Assembly (NCBI GenBank): GCA_002840755.1
Contig: PHBZ01000001.1
Location: forward strand, 1-64,000
Length of the DNA: 64,000 nucleotides
Source of the DNA: Chloroflexi bacterium HGW-Chloroflexi-10
GTDB lineage: Bacteria; Chloroflexota; Anaerolineae; Anaerolineales; Anaerolineaceae
Reading direction: 5' to 3'
A model generated the notes under the pieces. It made no database searches, was not told the origin of the DNA, and was given only the letters and a program-made list of their open reading frames with translations. A program made the position numbers and the translations under genes. Below, one piece after another: positions 45,418-53,010 of this stretch; the first letter of the stretch is position 1, and each line of letters begins with the position of its first letter.

Positions 45418-45444
45418 TGTATCAGGTTTTTAGCATAATGCAAA
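45416..45444 (-). promoter_or_regulatory. Promoter of the GH10 gene
   Basis: Minus strand: -35 TTTGCA (45444-45439), 17-base spacer, -10 TACAAT (45421-45416). The -35 is weak (four of six), the spacing is ideal and the operator abuts the -10. Confidence 0.55.
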
Positions 45445-45471
45445 ATTCTAAAATTGGAATCTTAAAAAATA

Positions 45472-45500
45472 TTGACTCTGACGTAAGATTATGTAATAAT
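45472..45500 (+). promoter_or_regulatory. Promoter of lacI
   Basis: -35 TTGACT (45472-45477), 17-base spacer, -10 AATAAT (45495-45500). The operator at 45509 covers the start site. Confidence 0.65.
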
Positions 45501-45508
45501 CTGAGTGC

Positions 45509-45539
45509 TCGGTAACGTTACCGGTAAGGATACCGAAAT
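45509..45539. promoter_or_regulatory. LacI operator at the lacI promoter
   Basis: Second exact copy of the 31-base operator, 122 bases from the first. It lies 8 bases after the lacI -10. The two sites flank the divergent promoters symmetrically, which allows simultaneous repression or DNA looping. Confidence 0.85.
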
Positions 45540-45554
45540 CCCCCCAAAAACAAG

Positions 45555-46595
45555 ATGGAACCAACCTATATGAAGCAGTCCAAAAAACACGCTATTACCA
45601 TACAGGATGTTGCGAAAGCAGCAGGCGTTTCCGTTTCCACCGTTTCCCGGGTATTGAACGAAAGAGTTGATGTAGCCCAGGATACTCAGGAACGCATTCT
45701 GTCGGTTATTGGTGAGTTAGGATATACCAGCAATCTGGCAGCGCGCAGTATGCGCAGCCGCCATACCAACCTGATTGGACTGATTATTCCGGATATTGGG
45801 CATCCTTATTCCCTTGAGATCATGAAAGGGGTTAACCGCGCCATAGCCGAATCGGAGTACAGCCTGATGGTTTACACCACCGGTGATGTGCAAAAACATT
45901 CCACGGCTGATCATGAACAGCACTATGTTTCGCTGCTGAACAATTCCATCACAGATGGGGTGATTGTGGTCGCGCCGGTTGCATCTCAGTTTGTTTCTGA
46001 TGCACCGATCGTTTCGGTGGACCCGCATAAACAAAAACGCGGTTATCCTTCGGTGCATGCCACCAATTATCAGGGAGCCCGCGATGCCATACAATATCTG
46101 ATTGGCCTGGGCCATACCCGTATCGGTTTTATCGCCGGACGCCCAGAGCTGGAGAGCGCCGAACGGCGTTTGCGCGGTTACCGTGATGTATTAACCGAAG
46201 CCGGAATTGGAATTGATGAAGATCTGATTGTGCAAGGTGATTTTACGTTAAAGGTCGGCGCTCAATGTGCCCATAAACTGTTTGAACTGCCCAATCCCCC
46301 CACGGCTATATTTGCCGGTAATGATCAGGCAGCTTTGGGTGTGTATGAAGCCGCAGCAGAAAAAGGGCTGCGTATTCCGGAAGATTTCTCGCTGATCGGT
46401 TTTGATAATATTCCGGAAGCGAAGTACCTGGGTTTGACCACGGTAGACCAGTTCTTATCCGAGATGGGTTTTATTGCCACAAAAATGCTGATACGGATGA
46501 TCCATGATGAGGAACTGGAAGAAGAAACGATTCAGATACCCACAGAACTGCTTGTGCGTAATTCTTGTAAATCTCTGGTTTCACTGGTTGTTTAG
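45555..46595 (+). CDS. LacI-family repressor of the xylan locus
   Basis: 346 residues; an in-frame ATG at 45570 is also possible, as neither has a strong ribosome binding site. The N-terminal helix-turn-helix has ITIQDVAKAAGVSVSTVSRVL (about 14-34) and the hinge helix NLAARSMRSRHT, typical of LacI/GalR proteins. The sugar-binding domain (about 60-340) follows. Three operator copies near its own gene, GH10 and the transporter operon support control of xylan use with a xylose-type or xylo-oligosaccharide inducer, which the sequence cannot identify. It has its own terminator. Confidence 0.93.
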   Translation: MEPTYMKQSKKHAITIQDVAKAAGVSVSTVSRVLNERVDVAQDTQERILSVIGELGYTSNLAARSMRSRHTNLIGLIIPDIGHPYSLEIMKGVNRAIAESEYSLMVYTTGDVQKHSTADHEQHYVSLLNNSITDGVIVVAPVASQFVSDAPIVSVDPHKQKRGYPSVHATNYQGARDAIQYLIGLGHTRIGFIAGRPELESAERRLRGYRDVLTEAGIGIDEDLIVQGDFTLKVGAQCAHKLFELPNPPTAIFAGNDQAALGVYEAAAEKGLRIPEDFSLIGFDNIPEAKYLGLTTVDQFLSEMGFIATKMLIRMIHDEELEEETIQIPTELLVRNSCKSLVSLVV

Positions 46596-46597
46596 AG

Positions 46598-46624
46598 AGC
46601 AGAACGATTGGTTTTGCTTTTTTT
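46598..46624 (+). terminator. lacI terminator
   Basis: AGCAGAAC pairs with GTTTTGCT around GATTG and is followed by seven T. It starts two bases after the lacI stop codon, so the repressor is expressed as a single gene, separate from the transporter operon. Confidence 0.8.
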
Positions 46625-46634
46625 GTTGATATTT

Positions 46635-46657
46635 CCGGTATCGTTACCGGTAACGAT
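46635..46657. promoter_or_regulatory. LacI operator upstream of the transporter operon
   Basis: It contains an 18-bp perfect palindrome, ATCGTTACCGGTAACGAT (46640-46657), with GGTAT before it. It is a third variant of the GGTAACGTTACC family and lies 165 bases before the solute-binding protein gene. Confidence 0.78.
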
Positions 46658-46706
46658 TTTTTCGAAAGGAGGAAGGATCATCAGGCGAATTAATGTCAGA
46701 AAAAAG

Positions 46707-46771
46707 GCAGGTCTTCTACTCAGTCGATCACTGCGAAGACCTGCACAATTGTGAGGAGTTTGGCTCCACAC
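46707..46771 (+). promoter_or_regulatory. Structured leader before the solute-binding protein gene
   Basis: Two hairpins: GCAGGTCTTC with GAAGACCTGC (46707-46744, perfect 10 bp, 18-base loop), then GTGAGGAG with CTCCACAC (46751-46771). No U-run follows, so it is not a plain terminator; it may stabilise the leader of the most highly expressed gene. Confidence 0.5.
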
Positions 46772-46821
46772 AGTGAAAGTATAACCCAATTTCACTTTTG
46801 TCGATAAAATAAGGAGAAGAA

Positions 46822-48210
46822 ATGTCACGTAAAGTTTCCATGTTATTGAGTATTGTTTTGATTGCAGCCTTTGCGTTAGCAGCCTGTACACCAGCTGCAA
46901 CACCGACTGCAGAACCGCAGGCACCGGCTGCAACCGATGCACCCGCCGCAGTAGATCCGACTGAAGCACCGGCTGCAACCGAAGCGCCCGCCGCGACTGA
47001 AGCACCTGTTGCTGAACCTGTCACCATTTCCTGGTGGCATATCACCACAAAAGATCCAGGTCTTTCTGATTGGCAAAAGATGGCCGATGACTATATGGCT
47101 GCACATCCGAATGTGACCATTGAAATCACAGTGCTGGAAAATGAAGCCTTCAAAACCAAACTCTCCACCGTGATGCAGTCTGGCGAAGTTCCTGATATCT
47201 TCCAGAGCTGGGGCGGCGGTACATTTAATCAGCAGGTCGAAGCTGGTTTGTTGAAAGACATCACAGCAGATCTTGATGCCGACAGCGCGTGGAAAGCCAG
47301 CTTTGCACCCGGCGCTTTGGGCGTTTATTCCATGGGCGGCAAGAATTATGGCGTGCCGTGGGATATGGGCATGGTTGGTTTCTGGTACAACAAAGACCTG
47401 TTCGCACAGGCCGGTATCGATGCTCCCGCCACAACCTGGACCGAATTCCTGGAAGACATTACAGCCCTTAAGGCTGCTGGTATCACCCCCATCTCCATTG
47501 GTGAGGGAGACAAATGGCCTGGTATGCACTTCTGGAATTATCTTGCCACCCGCATCTGCGGACAGGAAAAATTCGAAGCCGCCATGGCTCGGACTGGTTC
47601 CTTTACCGATGCTTGTTTCGTTGAAGCTGGCACAAAACTCCAGGAACTGCTCGCCCTCGAGCCCTTCCAGGATGGCTTCTTAGGCGCTACCCATGATGAC
47701 ATGCAGGCTGCCTTCGGTAATGGCAAGGCTGCTATGGAACTTTCCGGCCAATGGGCCCCCTCCACTTCTGAAGCCAACAGTGCTACCACAGAAGGTATTG
47801 GCGATGCTCTTGGTTTGTTCGGTTTCCCGGCTGTTGAAGGCGGCGCTGGCGCTGGAACTGACGTTGTTGGTGGCGGTAACGGTTTTGCGATTGGTAAAGA
47901 TGCGGAACCGGAAGCGATTGACTTTGTCAAATACCTGACCAGTGTTGAAAACCAGACTATCATTGCTGCAAATGGATCGGGTATCCCGGTAGTTGCTGGC
48001 GCCGAGGCTGGCTTGACCGATGCCAACATGCTCCAGGTCCAACAGACCTTTGCTGCTGCACAATACTTCCAACTGTACTACGATCAGTTCCTGCCCCCAG
48101 CCACAGGTTCTATCCTGAATGACTCTGTGCAGGGTCTCTTTGCTGGCACCATGACACCTGAAGAACTGGCGCAGGCAATCGAAGATTCTGTTGCGGCAGA
48201 AATGAAGTAA
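46822..48210 (+). CDS. ABC transporter sugar-binding lipoprotein (family 1)
   Basis: 462 residues, ATG with AAGGAGAAG upstream. Lipobox ALAAC gives lipidated C22, followed by a Pro/Ala/Thr/Glu linker (about 24-65) typical of Chloroflexota surface lipoproteins. The mature domain has ISWWHITTKDPGLSDW and PDIFQSWGGGTF, typical of oligosaccharide-binding proteins. It should deliver xylo-oligosaccharides to the permeases downstream. A perfect palindrome separates it from the permease gene, often used to keep binding-protein mRNA more abundant. Confidence 0.92.
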   Translation: MSRKVSMLLSIVLIAAFALAACTPAATPTAEPQAPAATDAPAAVDPTEAPAATEAPAATEAPVAEPVTISWWHITTKDPGLSDWQKMADDYMAAHPNVTIEITVLENEAFKTKLSTVMQSGEVPDIFQSWGGGTFNQQVEAGLLKDITADLDADSAWKASFAPGALGVYSMGGKNYGVPWDMGMVGFWYNKDLFAQAGIDAPATTWTEFLEDITALKAAGITPISIGEGDKWPGMHFWNYLATRICGQEKFEAAMARTGSFTDACFVEAGTKLQELLALEPFQDGFLGATHDDMQAAFGNGKAAMELSGQWAPSTSEANSATTEGIGDALGLFGFPAVEGGAGAGTDVVGGGNGFAIGKDAEPEAIDFVKYLTSVENQTIIAANGSGIPVVAGAEAGLTDANMLQVQQTFAAAQYFQLYYDQFLPPATGSILNDSVQGLFAGTMTPEELAQAIEDSVAAEMK

Positions 48211-48246
48211 CCTCGCAAGAATTTCCTAAATCCGTAGTTGAAAAAA

Positions 48247-48276
48247 GGCTTCGTGGCGCTATAGCGCCACGAAGCC
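48247..48276 (+). repeat. Perfect 30-base palindrome between binding protein and permease
   Basis: GGCTTCGTGGCGCTA and its exact reverse complement sit head to head. It has no U-run, so it is a stem-loop inside the operon transcript. Similar stems after the malE-type gene reduce downstream expression and protect the upstream message. Confidence 0.75.
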
Positions 48277-48295
48277 CCAAAAAAGGAACCTCTCC

Positions 48296-49240
48296 ATGCA
48301 ACAACTGCCTGCCAGTTCAAATATTTTCAATCTAAAACCTGCAAAAAGTGGCCCCCGCCGTTTAAAAGATGCAATTCTCATTGCTTTATTCCTACTACCT
48401 GCTCTTATTCTTTTCTTACTTTTCGTTGTTTATCCCATTTTTCGCTCTATTTATTTCAGCATGTTCGACTGGAACGGCTTAGGGCCCGCGACGGATTTTG
48501 TTGGACTGGATAACTTTAAAACTATTCTCACCGATAAAGTGTTTATAAAAGCGCTCTGGAATGCACTCCTGATCATCGTGTTTTCATTGGGATTGCAACT
48601 GCCTATGGCGTTGGGATTGGCTGTAATGGTGGGGCGCAGCCTGCCGGGACGTGCTTTGTTCCGCACCATTTTCTTTATGCCTTACGTTCTTTCCGAAGTC
48701 AATGTCGCAATTATGTGGATGTTACTTTATAACGCCGATCCGGATCGCGGGCTTCTCAATGCGATCATGGTTGGCCTGGGCCTTGAGCCCGTGGCCTGGC
48801 TCGGTAATATGAGTATTGTCCTGGTGGCAGTCTTCGTCGCCTTAACGTGGAAATATTTTGGTTTTCACATGTTGTTGTATTTAGCTGGTCTCCAAAACAT
48901 ACCCCTGGAACTTGAAGAAGCTGCCCGCATTGATGGCGCAAATAGCTTTCAGAATTTCTTCTACATCACTCTGCCTTTGTTGGGCAGCACCATTAAGACC
49001 TCAGTTTATATGTCTGTACTTGGCTCGATCCAACAGTTTATTCTGGTCTGGATCATGACCAAGGGCGGACCGGTTAATGCCAGCGAAACTCTGGCAACTT
49101 ATATGTATCGTTTTGGCTTCGTACGTTTTGAACTGGGTTATGGTTCTGCAGTGGCGATCTATATGTTCCTGCTCTGTCTGATCTTTTCCCTGATTTATCA
49201 GCGCCTCACACGCCAGCCCGATTACCTGACCGGTCTTTAA
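48296..49240 (+). CDS. ABC sugar permease, MalF-type
   Basis: 314 residues with six or more hydrophobic helices and the cytoplasmic EAA loop EEAARIDGANSFQNFFYITLP (about 200-220) that docks on the ATPase. N-terminal cytoplasmic tail with a short basic stretch (KPAKSGPRRLKDA). It begins 85 bases after the binding protein and pairs with the next permease 13 bases downstream. CUT1 family, oligosaccharide importer. Confidence 0.92.
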   Translation: MQQLPASSNIFNLKPAKSGPRRLKDAILIALFLLPALILFLLFVVYPIFRSIYFSMFDWNGLGPATDFVGLDNFKTILTDKVFIKALWNALLIIVFSLGLQLPMALGLAVMVGRSLPGRALFRTIFFMPYVLSEVNVAIMWMLLYNADPDRGLLNAIMVGLGLEPVAWLGNMSIVLVAVFVALTWKYFGFHMLLYLAGLQNIPLELEEAARIDGANSFQNFFYITLPLLGSTIKTSVYMSVLGSIQQFILVWIMTKGGPVNASETLATYMYRFGFVRFELGYGSAVAIYMFLLCLIFSLIYQRLTRQPDYLTGL

Positions 49241-49253
49241 AAAGGATGTATTC

Positions 49254-50099
49254 ATGAAGGCAAAAAGTTTCCTTGTAAGGGTCTTACAATATTTCATTCT
49301 TTCAATTGTCGTAGTGGTTATATTTGTACCAGTCGTGATCCTGATTTTTGGCAGCCTCAAAACGACCGGTCAGATGTACTCGCATCCTTATGCGTTTCCC
49401 AATCCTCCGCATTGGGAAAACCTCGTGGGAATATTAAATACCCCCGCGTTTTGGCGCATGTTACTGAACAGTTTACTGGTTATGACTGGCACCACGGCCG
49501 GTGTGGTCTTTGTATGTGGTCTGGCTGCTTTTGTATTTGCACGGTTGGATTTCCGCGGCAAGAACTGGCTTTTTAACCTGTTTACTATTGGTCTCATGTT
49601 TCCTATTAATGTCGCCATTTTGCCTGTCTATTTTGTGCTGCGCCAGATGAATGAGATGGGCATAACGATGATTGACAGTCTCATAGGTGTCATCATTGTG
49701 CAGCTTGCTTTCCAGATTTCCGGCAATGTTTTGATCCTGCGCGGCTTTTTTACATCGGTTCCGGCAGAGCTGCAGGATGCTGCTTATATTGATGGCTGTA
49801 CGGTATTTGACTTCTTCTGGCGCATCCTGCTTCCGCTCGTGAAACCTGCCCTGGCAGCCGTGGCGGCCCTGACGATGATAGCCAGTTGGAATGACTTACT
49901 GGTTCCATTGGTGGTTTTGAACAGTGATAAATTATGGACCTTGCCTTTGGGTACTATGCAGTTTCAGGGTCAATATGGCCAGGATCTGGCATTGGTCTCG
50001 GCCTTTGTGGCACTTTCGGCGATTCCGACGATCATTTTCTACATCTTCGCCGAACGTCAGATTGTTTCGGGTCTGACCGCAGGAGCCGTCAAAGGGTGA
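49254..50099 (+). CDS. ABC sugar permease, MalG-type
   Basis: 281 residues, six hydrophobic helices and the EAA loop ELQDAAYIDGCTVFDFFWR. ATG at 49254 with AAAGGATG upstream. It completes a heterodimeric CUT1 permease. No ATP-binding gene follows, so a multi-task ATPase encoded elsewhere (MsmX/UgpC-type) is expected. Confidence 0.92.
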   Translation: MKAKSFLVRVLQYFILSIVVVVIFVPVVILIFGSLKTTGQMYSHPYAFPNPPHWENLVGILNTPAFWRMLLNSLLVMTGTTAGVVFVCGLAAFVFARLDFRGKNWLFNLFTIGLMFPINVAILPVYFVLRQMNEMGITMIDSLIGVIIVQLAFQISGNVLILRGFFTSVPAELQDAAYIDGCTVFDFFWRILLPLVKPALAAVAALTMIASWNDLLVPLVVLNSDKLWTLPLGTMQFQGQYGQDLALVSAFVALSAIPTIIFYIFAERQIVSGLTAGAVKG

Positions 50100-50103
50100 T
50101 GCT

Positions 50104-51669
50104 TTGAGCCATACATTCCGCAACCCGATTCTGCCAGGTTGTTACCCGGACCCTTCCATTTGCAGGGTTGGCAATGATTATTATCTGGTGGCATCAACTT
50201 TCGAATACTTTCCGGGTATACCGGTTTTTCACAGCCGGGACCTGGTGCATTGGCAGCAGATTGGGAACGCTTTGGACCGGGCGACACAGCTTCCGCTTGA
50301 GGGCGTGCGCCCATCCGGCGGACTGTACGCGCCTACTATCCGGCATGCCTGGGGCGTCTTCTACATTATCAATACCCTGGTCGATGGCAAGACAAAATCC
50401 GGTAACTTTATCATCACTGCCACCGATCCTGCGGGACCCTGGTCTGAGCCTTATTGGCTGGAAGATGCTCCCGGGTTTGATCCCTCGCTTTTCTTTGACG
50501 AGGATGGACGGACCTGGTATACGGGGACCCGCATGGCTGTTCAAAGCCGTTATGAAGGGCACACCGAAATCTGGCTGCAGGAATTAGACATCGCGGCGAT
50601 GCGTCTCATCGGAGAAAAGCATATTCTGTGGGATGGCGCGCTCAAAATAGCGATTTGGGCGGAAGCCCCCCATATTTACAAAATTGACGGCATGTATTAC
50701 CTGCTGATCGCTGAGGGCGGTACCGCACATGAGCACGCGGTTACCATCGCACGCAGTAATAGCATCACTGGCCCTTATCAACCCAATCTGCGTAACCCGA
50801 TTCTAACTCACCGTCACCTGGGGCTGGACTACCCGATTGTAGGCACCGGACACGGGGACCTGGTAGATACACCAAATGGGGAGTGGTGGATGATTTTGCT
50901 GGCCATGCGACCCTATGATGGCTATTTTTACAACCTGGGCCGCGAAACATTTCTGGTTCCAGTGCGTTGGGAGGAAGGTTGGCCGGTGGTCAGCCCGGGC
51001 ACGGGACGGGTAGAATTCACTTACCCGATTCCGGATTTACCTGAGCAACCCTGGCCGGCACCAGCTATTCGGGATAATTTTGACGCGCTACGCCTGGCTT
51101 TGCAATGGAATTCCTTGCGCACTCCGGCCAAGGAATTTATCAGCCTGAGTGAGCGGCCCGGTTATCTGCGTTTGCGCCTGCGTCCACAGCGTTTATCCGA
51201 ACAGACTACCCCCAGTTTTATTGGCCGGCGTCAGCAGCATATCCACTTCCGGGCACAGACTGCGCTCGAATTTACGCCGAAGAACGAAGATGAATGCGCC
51301 GGCCTTGCATTGCAGCAAAACGATAGTTTTTATTATATGTTTGTTGTATGCGGAGGTAGTGTGCCTGTTGTGCGCTTTATCAAACGCGCTCATGGAGTAG
51401 AGGAAGTTCTGATTGAACGAGGCGTCAAAGCTGGCAGGGTTACCCTGAAAGTTACAGCGCATGGGCAAAATTACAGTTTTTATTTTGCCGAAGAGGCTGA
51501 TACCTGGCATTGCGCTGCCGAAAATCTGGATGGACGGATTTTAAGCACACCGGTGGCCGGCGGATTTGTCGGCGCTTTTATTGGTATGTATGCCAGCAGT
51601 AACGGTATGGCCAGCACAAACCACGCGGATTTCGATTGGTTTGAATATGAGGGTATGGATGAGGCGTAA
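50104..51669 (+). CDS. Glycoside hydrolase family 43 beta-xylosidase/arabinofuranosidase
   Basis: 521 residues, TTG start five bases after the permease stop. Five-bladed propeller (about 1-315) with the GH43 catalytic base in PGCYPDPS (D16), the pKa-modulating Asp in DPSLFFDEDG, and the acid in WAEAPHIYKIDGMYYLLIAEGG, where EAPH replaces the more usual EGPH. The C-terminal half (about 325-520) is a concanavalin-like beta-sandwich typical of two-domain GH43 beta-xylosidases. No signal peptide: it acts on imported oligosaccharides. The 3' end overlaps the GH8 start by 11 bases. Confidence 0.9.
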   Translation: MSHTFRNPILPGCYPDPSICRVGNDYYLVASTFEYFPGIPVFHSRDLVHWQQIGNALDRATQLPLEGVRPSGGLYAPTIRHAWGVFYIINTLVDGKTKSGNFIITATDPAGPWSEPYWLEDAPGFDPSLFFDEDGRTWYTGTRMAVQSRYEGHTEIWLQELDIAAMRLIGEKHILWDGALKIAIWAEAPHIYKIDGMYYLLIAEGGTAHEHAVTIARSNSITGPYQPNLRNPILTHRHLGLDYPIVGTGHGDLVDTPNGEWWMILLAMRPYDGYFYNLGRETFLVPVRWEEGWPVVSPGTGRVEFTYPIPDLPEQPWPAPAIRDNFDALRLALQWNSLRTPAKEFISLSERPGYLRLRLRPQRLSEQTTPSFIGRRQQHIHFRAQTALEFTPKNEDECAGLALQQNDSFYYMFVVCGGSVPVVRFIKRAHGVEEVLIERGVKAGRVTLKVTAHGQNYSFYFAEEADTWHCAAENLDGRILSTPVAGGFVGAFIGMYASSNGMASTNHADFDWFEYEGMDEA

Positions 51670-52948
51670 TCAACTGCCTTATGTGCTCGTCATTTTGGCT
51701 GTCGCCGTGAATCTGTTTGGCAGCTGTGTTCCGTCGAGCACGCCTGCACCGGCAACGACTGTCCCCGCAACCCTAACGGTTATGCCTGTTACGCCAATAT
51801 CCTCCGGTGCTTATAACACCGGTGTTTACCGGAATTTGTTTAATGAATACCTGGGCAAAACCGATGCCGAGATTAAATCCAAACTCGAGACTGCCTGGAA
51901 TCAACTTTTCTATGGCGATGATGATAATGAACGGGTCTATTATCCCAGTGGTGAGGATATGGGCTATATGGTTGACATCGGCAATGGGGATGTGCGCAGC
52001 GAGGGCATGTCTTACGGGATGATGATTGCGGTTCAATTAGACAAGCACGAAGAGTTTGACCGCTTGTGGAAATGGACTAAAACAAACATGTACCAATCCG
52101 ATGGAGCATACCAGGGGTACTTTGCCTGGCACTGCACCACCGATGGCAAGCAGCTTGAGGCCAATCCGGCATCGGATGGTGAAGAGTGGTTTGTTATGGC
52201 ATTATTATTTGCATCTGCACGTTGGGGAAACGGAGAAGGTATTTTTGATTACCAGGCCGAGGCCCAGGAAATTCTGAATACCATGCTGCACAAAGAGGAA
52301 ACCAAAAGCGACCTGGCGACCAATATGTTCAATTGGGAGCACAAACAGGTTGTGTTTGTACCGGCGATTGGACGCGTCTCCAGTTTTACAGATCCTTCCT
52401 ATCACCTGCCGGCTTATTATGAGTTGTGGGCACGTTGGGCGGAGCAGGATAATGATTTCTGGTTTGAAGCCGCGCAGACCAGCCGGGATTATTTTAAGAA
52501 AGCAGCCCATCCGGTTACCGGGTTAATGCCGGATTATGCCAATTTTGACGGTACACCTTATGGCACGGATGACCATAAAGATTTTCGTTTTGATGCCTGG
52601 CGTACATTATCAAATGTCGCGTTGGATCATGCCTGGTTTGCCGCTGATCCGTGGCAGGTGGAACAGTCTAACCGGGTATTGGATTTTCTGGCTTCCGAGG
52701 GAATATCCTCCTACGCTAATCAGTACACCCTGGATGGAACTGCATTATCCAGTGAGCATTCAACCGGACTGGTGGCGATGGCGGCTGCTGCAGCTTTAGC
52801 GGCTGACCCTGAAAAAGGGAAGCCGTTTGTGCAGGAGCTATGGGATACACAAATCCCCAGCGGTAAGTGGCGTTATTATGACGGATTGTTATACATGTTG
52901 GGTTTTATGCAGGTTAGCGGTAATTTCAGGATTTATATTAATGAATAA
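51659..52948 (+). CDS. Glycoside hydrolase family 8, probable reducing-end exo-oligoxylanase
   Basis: 429 residues from the ATG at 51659, with GAGGG five bases upstream inside the end of the GH43 gene; an in-frame ATG also lies at 51647. A lipoprotein-like signal with C23 in NLFGSC precedes a Thr/Pro linker, then the (alpha/alpha)6 barrel. The GH8 proton donor is E115 in SEGMSYGM, and DGAYQGYFAWHC and HKDFRFDAWRTL carry further active-site residues. The closest known type is Rex, which releases xylose from reducing ends, but endo-activity cannot be excluded. Surface attachment is inferred; the residue at -3 of the cysteine is atypical. Confidence 0.85.
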   Translation: MRRNQLPYVLVILAVAVNLFGSCVPSSTPAPATTVPATLTVMPVTPISSGAYNTGVYRNLFNEYLGKTDAEIKSKLETAWNQLFYGDDDNERVYYPSGEDMGYMVDIGNGDVRSEGMSYGMMIAVQLDKHEEFDRLWKWTKTNMYQSDGAYQGYFAWHCTTDGKQLEANPASDGEEWFVMALLFASARWGNGEGIFDYQAEAQEILNTMLHKEETKSDLATNMFNWEHKQVVFVPAIGRVSSFTDPSYHLPAYYELWARWAEQDNDFWFEAAQTSRDYFKKAAHPVTGLMPDYANFDGTPYGTDDHKDFRFDAWRTLSNVALDHAWFAADPWQVEQSNRVLDFLASEGISSYANQYTLDGTALSSEHSTGLVAMAAAAALAADPEKGKPFVQELWDTQIPSGKWRYYDGLLYMLGFMQVSGNFRIYINE

Positions 52949-53010
52949 ATTGAAAGAGAAAAAAATATTGAGCGTAGGCAGTTATGTTCAATTGATAAAA
53001 AAGAGGCATT

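Noticed and set aside
46728..47529. Minus-strand frames opposite the binding-protein gene
   Set aside because: They are the mirror of the Ala/Pro/Thr linker and body of the lipoprotein and have Gly/Ser/Cys-rich composition typical of antisense frames.
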